A DNA stretch of 64,000 bases from Persicaria tinctoria (GCA_037127255.1 JBANSL010000013.1:11924688-11988687), one strand, 5' to 3'; positions 21,344-33,624 are shown, counted from the first letter of the stretch. Program-made: numbers and translations. The notes: generated by a model not told the origin, from the sequence alone.

Positions 21344-21836
21344 TAGAGAGAAGAATTTGAGAGATCGAGAGGACGATTGAAAAATCGATCACAATTGTTA
21401 CAGTGTCGGGGAGAGAGAGTCAGGGCGAGAGCGAACAAAGAAGTGAGGGGGAAATCACCTAATTTAAGAGGGGTAACATATGGGGTAATCCAATTAACCT
21501 CCGAAAAGTAATTATTCATTTAACAATGCTAAACAAACAGACCTAAAGGATAAGGGGCTCTATTATTCCTTTTCTGGACTGTTTTTTCTCCAAACAAACA
21601 AGCCCTTAGTCTCTTCACATTCTCAACACACAAAGACTCCTTTGGGAGATACTCACCGTTTTTTTAAGAAAAAAGAAGACTCCCAAAATAACAAAGCCTA
21701 ACTTGGTCAATTCAAGAATGTTATAATTAAGCTCACCAGATTTATATATAACTATATAAGGATCCGATTGCATCCCCATTCTCCAATAAGCTAGCGATCT
21801 GCTCTTCAAATTCATCAATTACTCACAACAATTAAT

Positions 21837-24689
21837 ATGTTCAGATTGCCTTTCACTTACCCCCTCATTGTTTCCTTTCTTCACCTCCTCCTCTTTGTTT
21901 CAACCATCCACGCAACCCTCTGCATAGACAAGGAGAAACATGCCCTCCTCGATTTCAAGCTTAGCTTTGTCGAGGATCCATCGGGCTCTTTATCTACTTG
22001 GAGGATTGACAACACTGAGTGTTGTACTTGGGTTGGAGTTCAATGTGACGTCCACACTGGGCATGTGATCTCACTCTATCTCAACTTTGGCTTAAAAAGC
22101 TACCAACTTCGGCCTTCCTTGCTTGAATTGCAACATCTGACAGCGTTGGATCTCAGTAATAATCGATTTCCTATGAAAATCCCAAATTTCATAGGTTCTC
22201 TTACCAATTTGACCACTCTTGCTCTCCCAGAATCTGAATTCTTCGGTGAGATTCCTCCTCAGCTTGGCAATCTCTCTAAGCTGCAGAATCTTGATCTCAG
22301 CGATTCAAATGGCTTGTATTCTCTCAACTTGCATTGGTTGTCTCGTCTTTCTTCTATAGTAAGTCTTGATTTGAGTGATATAAACTTGAGCAATGCCATA
22401 GATTGGACTTCTTCCCTCCACATGCTACCCAATTTATCTGATTTTAAGTGTCGATCCTGCTCCCTTCCTTCAACGCATCTTTCCTCTGTTGTTTCTCTTA
22501 ATTTAACCTCTCTTCGGTCACTTGATCTGTCCAACAACAGTGTGTCTTCTTCCACCTTTTCTTGTTTGGTTAATGAAACTAACAATCTTCAAAGCCTTTC
22601 TTTAGATTATATGAATCTGGAAAATTCTAACATTCATCAATTCCTTGGAGCAGTCGTCAATGGGAAGTCTACATATTTCTTGCAGGAATTAAGCCTTGCT
22701 AGCAATGATCTCAGCATCATGCCTGTTGAAGTTACTATGTTTCCATCATTGGTGAGTTTGGATATGTCCTTTAATAGAATAAGTGGAAGCCTTGCTGAAA
22801 TTCTCCAATCTCTCCCATCAAATCTAACAACACTGGATTTCTCTTCAAACTTGTTAAATGGTACAGCCATATCTGACACACATTTTTCCAAGTTTTTTCA
22901 ACTAGATCATGTGTTATTATCAGGTAACAACCTTCTCACCCTCAACTTTAGTAATGTTTGGGTGCCACCATTCCAACTACAAACTTTAGAGTTGGGATCT
23001 TGTAAGGTTGGGCCTAGCTTTCCGAATTGGATTTTGACCCAAAAAAGTTTGCACAGACTTGACATTTCCAACTCCATGATATCTGGTCCTATTCCTGATG
23101 CATTTTGGGAGTTCTCTATCGGATTATCATTCTTGAATCTCTCTCATAACAAAATTAATTGCAAGATACCAAACTTATCATTTTCTCCTCTTAGTTTTGG
23201 CGAGATAGATTTGAGTTATAATTCCTTTCATGGTGTTATTCCACTATTTCTGTTCAATGCAATCGATATGGATTTGTCAAATAATAGCTTCACAAGTTTT
23301 CCCCCATTGCAGATCAGAACACCGAGTCTTTATTTATCTATAATAAATCTCTCTAGAAATCGCCTATCATGCTCGTTTCCTAATTGGCTTTTTCAAATCA
23401 CATCTCTTTGGGTTCTCAATCTCTCAAATAACAAGCTGTCAGGAACTCTTCCTGCAGAAATAGGATCCCAACAGAAGCTCTCTGTGCTTCATTTGAGTAA
23501 CAACAACTTTTCTGGGGAGCTACCTTTGTCAATGCAAAATTGCACTCAGTTGATCATCTTGGAGCTTGCAAATAACAAATTTACAGGAGTTGTACCATTT
23601 TGGTTAGGAGAAAGCATGACACTCTTGATTGCTCTCACATTAAGGTCAAATAATTTTGTTGGAGAGTTGCCTTCCAGCCTGTGTCATCTCCAAAGTCTTC
23701 AAATATTAGACCTATCTGATAATCAAATATCAGGGTATATTCCACAATGTCTCCACAACTTCACTTCTATGTCTACAAATATTCGTTTGAACATTGCAAA
23801 TGGACTTGGAGGACACGTATCTACTTTATACGAAGGAGGTTATCTTCTATTCATTGATTATGCATCAATTCCATGGAAGGGAGCACCTTCTGTATTCTAT
23901 AGCCCAAACCTCGATCAACGTAATGTTATCAGCCTCTCTGGCAATTTGTTGCGAGGTGAAATCCCGGCTGAAGTGTCCGCTCTCAAAATGTTGAGGTCCC
24001 TAGACTTGTCAAGAAATGCCTTAAATGGAAGCATTCCTGATAAGATTGGTCAAATGACATCCCTCGAGGTTATTTTATTGTCATCCAACAGACTAAGTGG
24101 GGAGATTCCAGAGAGTTTGGCTAGTTTAACCTTCTTGGATAAATTGAACCTGTCAAACAACAATCTATCTGGGAGAATCCCCACCAGTACTCAGCTGCAA
24201 AGCTTCAGTGCTTCTTCATATGCTGGAAATCCCAAGTTGTGCGGTGACCCACTATCCATCAAGTGTCCTGGAGATGAAAAACACCCTCCGTCTAGTAAGA
24301 ATGCTCGTGACGAAGATGATGAGTCCTTTGATATCCAAGTATTCTTGGCTTCTCTAGGGATGGGATTTGCCGTCGCCTTCTTAGGGGTCCTTGGGATATT
24401 CCATTTCATCCATCCATGGAGACTTGCATTCTTCCAGTTGAGCGAAAACATTGCTGACAGGATCTTTGTGGCGACATCTTTATTCCCATCCAGAATCAGA
24501 AGACGCCTTTGTTTCATAAAGGTACGTGTAGTTGATGTTTGTGTGATTTTTGTGTGTATGATATTGGGGTTTTATCCTTCTGATTATTCTTATAATTCAT
24601 CACTGAATTGTGGATTTGATTTGGCACAAAACTTAAATCTGCAACTTTCCTGAATGTATTGACAGACAAATGGAGCTCCAAATATGTGA
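21837..24689 (+). CDS. RLP2: leucine-rich-repeat receptor-like protein, tandem duplicate of RLP1
   Basis: Same architecture as RLP1. ATG 21837 starts a signal peptide (cleavage about Ala26); then LRRNT with CIDKEKHALLDFK and ECCTWVGV, about 25 LRRs, island around EGGYLLFIDYASIPWKG, last LRRs, linker DEDDESFD, one transmembrane helix and the basic tail HPWRLAFFQLSEN. The intron 24522-24665 (AAG|GTACGT...GACAG) leads to the same eight-codon last exon (24666-24689, TNGAPNM, stop), giving 902 residues. Flanks on both sides match RLP1, so a whole unit was duplicated. Differences concentrate in the LRRs and the first part of the island; from about LDQRN onward, including the intron, the copies are nearly identical. 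Ligand unknown. Expected at the plasma membrane. Confidence 0.9.
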
Positions 24690-26746
24690 GTAGTTGGTCC
24701 ATCTGCCAAGGCTCTGTCATTCAACTGGGAAATATAGCACCTTTATTGCGGATTGTGTTCTCCTTTTGTTGTAAAATCTCCAATTTTCCTGCTTTAATCT
24801 TTGGTATTTCCACTTTGATTTCACTTTCCAACTCAATTCTAGAGTTCTTGCACTACAAATTATAAACATATTTATGTGCTTATCTGAATCATATTTGCTG
24901 TCATTGAAGCCGAAAAAGTGCGCAAAGGAGAATTTCACATCTTTTCAGCAATTAATATATTAGACAGCACAATTCAGGCACCGGAGTTGGTGAATTAGTG
25001 CGCAACTGGAGAAAGACAAGTCTCCGTTGACTTATAAATTACTTGCAAATTGATCAACCCATCCAACGAAGTTGCGGTGCACATCCCGTCACATAGTCAA
25101 AGCTACACTTTTTTTTTTTAATTTGCAATTGTTTTCATTTATTCAAAGACTAAAATCCAAAGTTGGTCTCCCATTTTCTTATACTCATAATTTTGAATAA
25201 GAAAGTCCTTATTGAGGTAGATCATGGTTGAGCTGAGATTGAGAAGAAACAATGAATTGGAAGAAACTGAAATGAAAAACAGATGAAAAAGAACAGCAAA
25301 GGAGAATTTCAAGGAAAAACAGCTGAGATTGTGGTGGTTGAGCTTGTGGATGAAACTCTTGTTGACACGATGATGATCGTGAATTTTTGGGCTCAAACTA
25401 AAATAAATAAGAAATTTAGGTGGAGTATTGTAAATTAATGTACAAACACACAACCCAACCAGATTACTTCTTCTTCCTCGGGTCACTACGGCGTCGGTCA
25501 TCGGCGGCAAGGAGTACGACAGTGAATACGACGTCGACCAAACAATCGTTGCTGGCAATCGACGAAAATCAACTCTGTCCCTCTTCCTCGAACCTGGTCT
25601 GCAAGCAAGGAGTCTCCCATGGCGGTTTTCCCGATTCAACTCTAAAGCACATGTACTCAACACCAAAATGGTTGGAAATTCAATTTCTAATATGATGGCA
25701 TCTCTATTGATTGCTTTCGATTCCAATTTCCTCCCAATTTCATCAAAATTCGAAAACCCTAAAAACCAAACTCTGTCGAATTGGGATGGCAATTGACGTT
25801 CTTATCGTGAATTGAGCACACGGTGAGCTTCTTAAATTGAAATAGAAGAGAAAACCGTATTCAATTTGATGTTTCATATTCCTTTTCACCCCGACCTTAT
25901 GCATGGGAGTTTTGACGTTTTTTAACCTTCCTCAACTTGCGTCGTCGGCGACCCTAGTGGCCATTAGGGCTAGCAGTTGTCATCGTATCTCCAATCACCG
26001 AACTCCTCGCCACTCTTCTGTTGTCACCAACCGCCATCTTCGCCGATGTGTCTCCGCCGCTGCTGCTCTTGCTAAAAATGGTAAGGAAGAAGATGGGCTG
26101 TGTGGCTTGGAAAAGACTAGTAATTTACAATATTTCACTTAATTTCCATTTATTTCACTTTGAGCCCCACATCTTTTTCCCGGATGCCACGTCAACATTT
26201 TGGTTTGAAAATGGGTCGGAATTCGAAATCGTATTGTTTTCGGTTAATATTGGTATAGTTTGTACATGAATTAGTGAATTTTAAAGTTCGTATTATTTTT
26301 GGTTAAAAGTTGATACTTCATATTATTTTGAGTAATTGTTCCTACATTTTATACCATTCATTTTATTTTTATTAATTGAATAAATGGTATATATGTTAGT
26401 ATGGAATTAATTGGTTAAATTAGGTGAACCATTTTTAAATTAAAATTATATTAAATATAAATTGAGGTCGAGGTACTATAACGCTCAAGTATTATGTCCA
26501 TGTTCCTTCGAGTATAAAATATAATATCGATAAATTTCTAACAATGCATATGAAATGTGTCAACTCTAAGTGAAATGTGTTTGGCCCATGTAGTCTTGGA
26601 AGGATTTCGGGTGCCTTATAGTTTCTTTATAAGAGGAGCTGAGGAGGGCTTGAGCACATGTAGTCTTGGAAGGATTTTCTCAAATCTGCCAAGTTGTTCA
26701 GGTAATCATCACTGGGATTCGGATTGAGCAAAACACATTATGAAGC
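24690..26746. other. Spacer after RLP2 with dispersed repeat
   Basis: 24690-25100 is the duplicated RLP 3' flank. 25139-25400 is a dispersed repeat also found at 31144-31303 (same orientation; AAAGTTGGTCTCCCATTTTC and GACGATGATGATCGTGAATT) and, inverted, at about 40955-41062. The long minus-strand frame 25139-25792 has no family match and overlaps this repeat. 26150-26746 is AT-rich and featureless. Confidence 0.55.
25903..26080 (+). other. Candidate orphan first exon with transit-peptide-like composition
   Basis: ATG 25903 opens a frame rich in Ser, Arg, Ala and His (RASSCHRISNHR ... CVSAAAALAKN), resembling a plastid transit peptide, and ends at a strong donor ATG|GTAAGG at 26081. No matching second exon was recognised downstream before the hAT element at 26755. 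It may be an exon fragment of a gene cut off by rearrangement, or chance. Confidence 0.22.
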
Positions 26747-26754
26747 AGGGTAAT

Positions 26755-28213
26755 TAGGGGTGTTATTTGAGTCGAACGAGCCGAGTAGTGAGCTGCTCAT
26801 ACTCCGCTCGGTACTGTTCAAGCTCGAGCTCGAGCTCGGCTCGAATTTTACTCGAGTTTAGAAGCAAGCTCGAACCCGGCTCGCGAGTATTTTAACAAGC
26901 TCGAGCTCGAGCTCGTTTTACTCGTTTTTTGTCGAGCCGAGCTCGAGCTCGTTTTCGAGCTCATTTTGTATAGGCTTATTTTTAGCTCGTTTTTTCATTT
27001 TGCTTGTTGGGCTTGTTTTATTCAATTTGCTTGTTCGGCTTGTTTTTCCTAATTTGCTTAGATTTCAAGCTCATTTGTATTGAAATGCTAAAAGTCTTAA
27101 ATGTGAACGGCCCATTACAAATTTCCATATCACTACAACCCTAAAATTTCAACTTGAAGAATTTCAAGCACTGCCCGACGGTCGACACCATTGCTGCAAG
27201 TTTCTTGAAGGATTTGGAATGAATCTGGATGAGCACACTAATGCAATAGTTCTAATCAAACTGCATAATATCGGAATGTCATTTACACATGGTGAAATAT
27301 GTCAAATGCTATTTACAATCAATTCAAAAAATTTCACAAATCTACAGTCTTTTTAACAACACTTGCAATCTACCTATAAGACAAAAATCAAAATTAGGGG
27401 TTTATATGGTACCTCAGTAAAGAAAAGAGGGGTTTCAAAGAAAGGGGACAACAAGAAGGGCAAGATCTCACCACATTGGAGATGAAATTTTTTTTATTAG
27501 CGTGAAGGCCAAAGGGATTGGAAGGCTACAGATCTGCGGGAGATTGAAACAAAGGGTTAGAACTGAAAAGGGATGAGAAAGGCAAGAAATACAAACGAAC
27601 CTGAGGCTAGCCCTAGAGGTGGCGACTTCGATGAGGCAAGGTCAGATGTCGTGATACCTGAAAGATGGGATCTGTGACCGTCGAAAGTGAGAAGGACGAG
27701 GGCCACTAGAGACGGCATGACTAGATCTGAAAGAAGAACAATTAGAATACCACCAATCCGAGAAAGACGGCCTGACTGGATCTAAAAGGCCAAGAAAGAC
27801 GCTAAATTGCAGCGAAAAAAGACAATAAATTATAGCCAACCTGAGGATGGAGGCGGCAACTCCGGCGAGGCACCAAGGCTAGAAGCAGCGACTCCGATGA
27901 GGCATCGAGGATGGAGGTGGCGAGAGGGAATCTGTGCGCCTCTATGAGATCTGGGGATTGAGTGTGACATTTATATAGAGGCAGATAGAAGACCTAAAAG
28001 GGTGAAAAAACCCTAAGGGTAAAACTGTCATTATGCATGTAAAATGAGCTAAACGAGTAGCTCGAATAAAGCTCGAGCTCGGCTCGAGCTCGTGACGAGC
28101 TTGAAACCCTGCTCGTATTCGGCTCGTTTTTAAATGTGAACGAGTTCGAGCCGAGTTTTTTCGAGTCGAATCCGAGCCGAATCCGAACTACTCGTGTTCA
28201 CATAACACCCCTA
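26755..28213. mobile_element. hAT-like non-autonomous element, 8-bp TSD
   Basis: Seen: left end TAGGGGTGTTATTTGA at 26755; inverted right end TAGGGGTGTTATGTGA ending at 28213; flanks AGGGTAAT (26747-26754) and AGGGCAAT (28214-28221), 7 of 8 identical. Both ends carry dense GCTCGAGCTCG-type subterminal motifs (26800-26965, 28050-28190). These features fit plant hAT elements. The interior (about 27100-28000) is G/A-rich with donor-like CAG|GTT words on the minus strand but no recognisable protein. Confidence 0.75.
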
Positions 28214-28221
28214 AGGGCAAT

Positions 28222-28521
28222 CATAGGTGGCTTCACGAGAGGTATCGAATCCACGTGTCACAACTTGGGACATGCCATATCATTTTACACTATATGGACC
28301 AATAAAAAAACATCTATGTGGTTAATTAGTTATACCATGTTACCCCATTGCCATCTCTACTTACCACCCCACTAACTCCACTAACCACCTCACTAACACC
28401 ACTATCAAGCTATTTATTTAATTAACAAATAATAAAATGAATGATATAGTTAAGGAATAAACCACATGATATACTTTTTTGAGTAAATTGCACCCAATAT
28501 ACGAAAACCCATAGCCTTTTG
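28222..28521. other. Spacer between two elements
   Basis: No gene seen. Repeated CTAACCACC/ACTAACACCAC phrases near 28365-28405 only. Confidence 0.4.
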
Positions 28522-29269
28522 CTATTTTTAGGCGGGAAATGTCTGTGTATTTAATGCATGTGGAGGCCAACGTTTAATGCACATGGAATAATCCTCTCTC
28601 TCCTCTTCTTTTCCACACAATTTTCCCTGAAACATCACACCTTCACTTTTTCCTTTTTCTTTTTTCTTTTACTTTGGTCACTTACAACCGGATGGAGAGG
28701 TTAAAAAAAATTGCAAAAGTAGCAAATGCCGCCCCAATGCTATTTTTACCCCCTCATGCTACTTTTGCCAAAATGTACCAAAAGTGGTATATTTGTGCAA
28801 ATTTTCCTACTTTTTTTTCTATAATTTATTTTCAATGTATAATACTATAAATAAAAAATATTTTTGAAAATAAAAAATTATTTAGAATGTTATTAAAAGC
28901 CTCATATATTTAGAATTTTATTAAAAGCCTCGTATATTTAGAATTTTATTATAACCTTCCTATATATATTTATGATCAATGGAGTTTATAATTAACCCTC
29001 CTATATTTAAAAAAAAAAGAAGGCAAATTTGCAAAACTATACCATACAAATGGCAAGTTTGCAAAACTAGCATTGCTAGTGGAAAAATTGCAAGGGATGG
29101 AGGAAATGCTAGTTTTGCAAAAAAAAATTTACCTTTCCATCCGGTTGTAGGTGAACAAAGTGAAAAAGCAAAAGGAAAAGGAAAGTCAGGGGGGAGTTTC
29201 GTGGAAAAGGGGAGGAGAGAGAGGACTACATGTGCATTAAATACACAGACATTTCCCGCCTAAAAATAG
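28522..29269. mobile_element. Foldback/MITE element with TIRs of about 170 bp
   Basis: The left arm starts CTATTTTTAGGCGGGAAATG (28522). The right arm ends with its reverse complement (29269). The arms match over about 170-180 bases, including a TGTCTGTGTATTTAATGCA block and a CAACCGGATGGA block. The centre is AT-rich with short repeated TATATTTAGAATTTTATTA phrases (28880-28945). No clear target duplication could be read. Long arms suggest a Mutator-type MITE. Confidence 0.68.
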
Positions 29270-30625
29270 TAGGGAGAGATGATTGGGAGGGAAAGTAAAA
29301 GAACCGTCATTGAAGCTGATCGGAAAGCAAATGTCATCCTAGTTAGCAGTTATATGTCAGATAATAGGAAACACATGACAACAACTGATTATTACATGCC
29401 ACACAAAGGGGGACACGTGCCAAATCCAGAAAGCATATATTAACGAAAATGGGTAAGAAAGCTTACGGTATTTGCTTTACGTGCCAGATAAAATTTATGT
29501 GTCAGTTATTATGTTTTACGTGCCTTCAACATCTAAACTTGTGACATAAAAATAAAATTTCATGCCAATGATATTTCGATGCCTACAAATTGCTAACAAA
29601 TCCATGAAGTCCACGAATTATACGATGGACTGATGGAGAATCTTAAGTTGCTGGCACGGTTTAACGTTTGGTCCACACACAACATTAAGTTGCTAGCACG
29701 TATTTCGTATTGGTTGGCATGCAACTGATCACTGGGTTGTTCGTATTTTCGATTTTTCTTCAATGCCATCACATCCACTTTCCCTCTCTCCTCTGCGAAA
29801 AGTTGATTTTTTCCCTCTCTCATCTGCATTTAATCCTCTTCTGTCTCTCTCTTCCTTTTTCATGTAATGATTCCCCTTTCTCTCTCTCCCCCCTCCACCT
29901 CTCTCCTCTGCCAACACTTGCAGACCTCTCTCCTCTGCCCTCCACCTCCTTTCTCTTTCCTCTGCCTATCGGTTACATTTGCAATTTTTTTAGGGGGGTG
30001 TTACTTTTGCAAACACCGATGTATTTTGGTATATTCAATACAAATTACTCAACAAAAAAAACCTTTTACTTTTAGTTTGAATGCATTAGTCCCTATCATT
30101 TATGCATAGTGCAACCCTAGCTATTATTTTTCTTCATTTTTATGTTCTAATTGTATACTCATAAGCACATATATAAAAACCTATAACCAGTTGTCATTTT
30201 ACATTGAGTTGATACTTCTTTTTATTATTATTTAGAAATTATTCGAGTAAGAAATTATAAAAAAATTTCCCAACAAACCATTATTTTTGTTTGTATTATT
30301 CAATTATTTCCATACATTATCAAATTCTTTTGTGCATTTTTTAACATATCACTACCAACTTAAAAAATACTTACATTAGAAATGTAGAATCTAACTCAAA
30401 TTTTTTTTAAACAAATACTCGTGTCTTAGACACGGACTTAGTGTGATTAATTAGGGAAGGAAATTGGGCCTTAAAACTAACGAATTTAGGGGGAGGGGTG
30501 CTATTTTGTTGACATAAGAGATGTAACGGGTGGTTTTCTGCAATTTCAACTTTAAAAGGGTGGTTTCGTGAAAAGTTTTATATTTAAGGGGTGGTTTTCC
30601 GCAATTTTCCCAACATAAAAATATA
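29270..30625. other. AT-rich spacer without recognised gene
   Basis: Pyrimidine-rich CTCTCTCC runs at 29780-29960 produce spurious open frames. The motif TTAAGTTGCTGGCACG/TTAAGTTGCTAGCACG is duplicated near 29643 and 29685. GGGTGGTTTTC and GGGTGGTTTCG phrases recur near 30528-30595. Nothing else is supported. Confidence 0.4.
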
Positions 30626-30861
30626 CTCCCTCCGTTCAACAAAACTTGTCGTTTACTATTCACGCACGTTTTTTTAGAAGGATAAAAACTATATAAAATA
30701 TTCATTTTTTTTAAAATTTTTTTAACAAGTTTATACTTATTAATAATAACTACGAAATTGTTAAAAAAAATTATTTAAAAAGTCGATATTTTATATAGTT
30801 TTTAGCTCCTAAAAAAGCGTGCATGAATAGTAAAACGTCAAGTTTTGTTGAACGGAGGGAG
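30626..30861. mobile_element. Stowaway-type MITE (Tc1/mariner), 236 bp
   Basis: Ends CTCCCTCCGTTC ... GAACGGAGGGAG are perfect inverted termini flanked by TA on both sides (30624-30625, 30862-30863). Extended inverted similarity (AACAAAACTTG and CAAGTTTTGTT; TTTACTATTCA and TGAATAGTAAA) completes the classic Stowaway form. Confidence 0.93.
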
Positions 30862-31143
30862 TATAAACGAGGATGCCTCCTTTTCTTCTTCCTCTTCCTC
30901 ATGAATTCCAAACCCTAAAAGGAGCCCCAATTCATCAAAGTAGATCCTCTCTTGTCTCCTCTCCAATCCCTCCACCAACCATCTCATCAAAGCCTCTTAG
31001 AGATGCAGTCTAGCAGCGTGTCCAGTTTTGCACAATCCATCTCTTATAAGTTATAACAATGTTAGGATTACAGCCCGATCGAATCATCTTTTAGTTCGTT
31101 GTTCAAAGGATTGTGTTTGGAGGGGAAAAATGGTTGAAGACAA

Positions 31144-31310
31144 GCCAAGAGCTTCAAAGACTAAAATTCAAAGTTGGTCTCCCATTTTCCCCGTCTAAAC
31201 ACAGACCCTTTGAGCAAGCCAAGAGCTAATACCAGGACAAATAGTAGAGGTTATGTTGCGGATGAATCTCTTGTTGAGACGATGATGATCGTGAATTTTG
31301 AGCACCAATC
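31144..31310 (+). repeat. Dispersed repeat, second copy
   Basis: Shares AAAGTTGGTCTCCCATTTTC and GACGATGATGATCGTGAATT with 25144-25392. A sequence between those blocks in the 25-kb copy is missing here. It directly precedes the ABCG relic. Confidence 0.55.
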
Positions 31311-31403
31311 TTCGAATTTCAAGGAGATTGAGCTCCATGGGAGCTTGAACTACCCAACAGAAACCAAACCCCCAAAATTTAAACGGTTCTAATTATGTAA
31401 ACT

Positions 31404-32440
31404 TTGATTGAGATACCATATGTGTTGCTGCAATCTGCAACATATGCCATCATGGTATATGCAATGATGGGATTTGAATGGACTGCACTGAAGTTCTTTT
31501 TCGTATACTTTCTTCTTGTTGTTCAATTTGTTGTTCTACACCTACTTGGGCATGGTGATCGTTGTAGTAACACCAAACCCTTACTTAGCTGACGACGTTG
31601 TTGCGTTTGGATCACTTGTGATATGGAACCTCTTCCTTGTTGCCGGCTCGGCGGTGGAGCGGAGTGGCTGCCGGTGGTGGGGCTAGGCGGTTTGCAGGGA
31701 GGGTAGCGCGTGGGTGTTCTGCTCGGGCGTTGGCGCGTGTGGGGGCTGTGGTACTGATGAGTTGGTGCCGTGTTGACCTGGATGGCGTGTTCAATTGGTC
31801 TTCCCTCCTCTCTTTACAGTAAAGCTGCAGGCTTGGGGGATTTACTTTTGTGTTAGTAATTTTTTAAGTTGTGCGCTGTGGGTAGCTTCACATGGGTGAC
31901 GTGAGCTGTGTTGGTGTGACAGCTGGAGTGCTAGACTTAGGTGGAAAATTCTGTGGGTGCATCACGTGAGTAGTAGATTAGGGAGTGGTGACGTGGCTCT
32001 TTTCTGATATAGAATTGTTGAGGAATCAGGAATCTCAACCGCGATTTCTCGTCTTTGGTTGCAATTTTTGGGATCTTTCAAGCTAAAACACTCTAAATTA
32101 GTGTGTTCTATTAGCAGATGATACCGATATGGTGGAGGTGGTGCTACTGGCTATGCCCGAATGCTTGGGGCCTGTACGGGTTGATTGCGTCACAGTATGG
32201 GGACCTGGAGAATGTGATCGACTCTGGTGAGTCGGTGAAAGATTTCTTGGACGAATACTTTGGTTTCAAGCACGATTTCTTGGGGCCGGTTGCAGTTGGT
32301 GCGGTTGGAATGGCAGTGGCAGCTGCTTTTTCTTTGTCTTCCCCATCAAGGCTTTCAAGCTGGACGTCGAGAGAGCTCTTGGTAGCCACAGCTGGGTATC
32401 GAGTGCCGCTAAGTGCAGTGGCTCCTGTGACCGCAAAGTT
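31404..32440 (+). pseudogene. ABCG/PDR full-size transporter, C-terminal relic
   Basis: 31404-31545 encodes [20 protein letters not shown] and [11 protein letters not shown], the last transmembrane block of plant pleiotropic-drug-resistance ABC transporters, plasma-membrane exporters of hormones and defence metabolites. A frame slip near 31540 moves into [20 protein letters not shown] and IWNLFLVAGS (to about 31647). A 470-base unrelated, partly GC-rich block follows. After an AG acceptor at 32116-32117 the C-terminal exon resumes with IPIWWRWCYWLCPNAWGLYG, SQYGDLE and FGFKHDFLG. Another slip near 32332 shifts the final FPIKAFKL part. The ATP-binding domains and most of the protein are absent. 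This is a truncated pseudogene. Confidence 0.82.
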
Positions 32441-33588
32441 GATACCGTGACTGAAGTCAGCGTCCTTCTTCAGGTAGGGTTCCAGGAGAGGCAAGTTGAA
32501 TTGTCTTGCTGCAGAAAAAAATGAACTCGATCAAAATATAAAAATTGGCAATGAAATCATTCAAATAAATCAATTACTAGTCCATCATAGAGAGGAAAAA
32601 AAAAACGGTTCTAAGTCGGTTGGATAGGAATATATTGATATAGGGTAAGTTTACGATGAAACGAAAGATACAGTGAAACAGATGATCGAATACTGTTGCA
32701 TATTCATATGAATATTTTATAATATTCAAATGAATATATGAATATTAGCTTATTTTAACATGAATATAATGTAAATATGAGTATATGAATATGATATTAT
32801 TTATTTTTACCCAACCTAAAATAAATAACATCATATTCATATTCACCCATAAATATATTCATACCCGTATATATAATATTCATACTAATGTAACACAATA
32901 TTTATCTGTTTCACCGTTGCACCGTATTATTCGTTTCACTAAAACTTTAATTACCTATTGATATATACTAAGTATAGTGTAAGTCATGTCCCGTGCACGG
33001 AGAATATATTAATACAATATTGTAAATAATTTAGATAGATTCCAATAAATAAAATTAAAAATAATCTAAATATATAAATAATTTTTCCACCAAAAAATAA
33101 TATAGATATAAATAAAATTAGTTCGATAAATTATATATAATCTAAATATCTTTTATTTAGATTCTCTCAAAATATAAATGAAATTCACATTTATAAGGTA
33201 CAATGTTTTTTTTTCTAATATAACATTAATGTAGATATAAATAAAATAAAAATAATTAAATAATTAATTTTTATATAAATAATTTTTTTCACCAAAAAAT
33301 AATCTAGATATAAATAAAATAGCACTTATCAAATACTACATATTTGTCTATTAATATTTTTGGTAATTATGACTATGAAATATTTTTTATTTATATTTTT
33401 TTCAATCAGCTAAAATATATAGATAGATAGATTGTGGCTTATATAAGTTTCTATAAATTATGACAAAATATTATTTTATTAATTTTTATCCTAGAATCAA
33501 CCACAATGTGCCGCGTAGGAATTTTTATCCTAGAATCAACTGCAACGTGCCACATAGGACGTTATGAATCGGTTTTAGTATATGTATA

Positions 33589-33624
33589 TAGATAGATAGA
33601 TAGATAGATATAGATATATAGATG
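33589..33624 (+). repeat. GATA microsatellite
   Basis: Tandem TAGA/GATA units followed by TATAGATATATAGA. Confidence 0.85.

Larger units (their letters stand above)
18425..21607. mobile_element. hAT-like interval with 8-bp imperfect TSD
   Basis: Seen: left end TTAGGGCTCGTTTGTTTGGA at 18425 and inverted right end AAGGGCTTGTTTGTTTGGAG ending at 21607. Flanking octamers are AGACTCTT (18417-18424) and AGTCTCTT (21608-21615), 7 of 8 matching. Eight-base duplications and short AGGGCTTGTTTGTTTGG-type ends are typical of non-autonomous hAT elements. The 3.2-kb interior has no transposase but has exon-like pieces of an ordinary gene on the minus strand, suggesting gene capture. Alternative: two separate small MITEs flanking a resident gene. 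Confidence 0.62.

Noticed and set aside
25139..25792. 217-codon minus-strand frame
   Set aside because: Overlaps a dispersed repeat, has no known domain, and the similar frame near 40949 is on the inverted copy only.
29710..30109. Leu/Ser/Pro-rich frames near 29.7-30.1 kb
   Set aside because: Come from CTCTCTCC pyrimidine runs; no domain or splice support.
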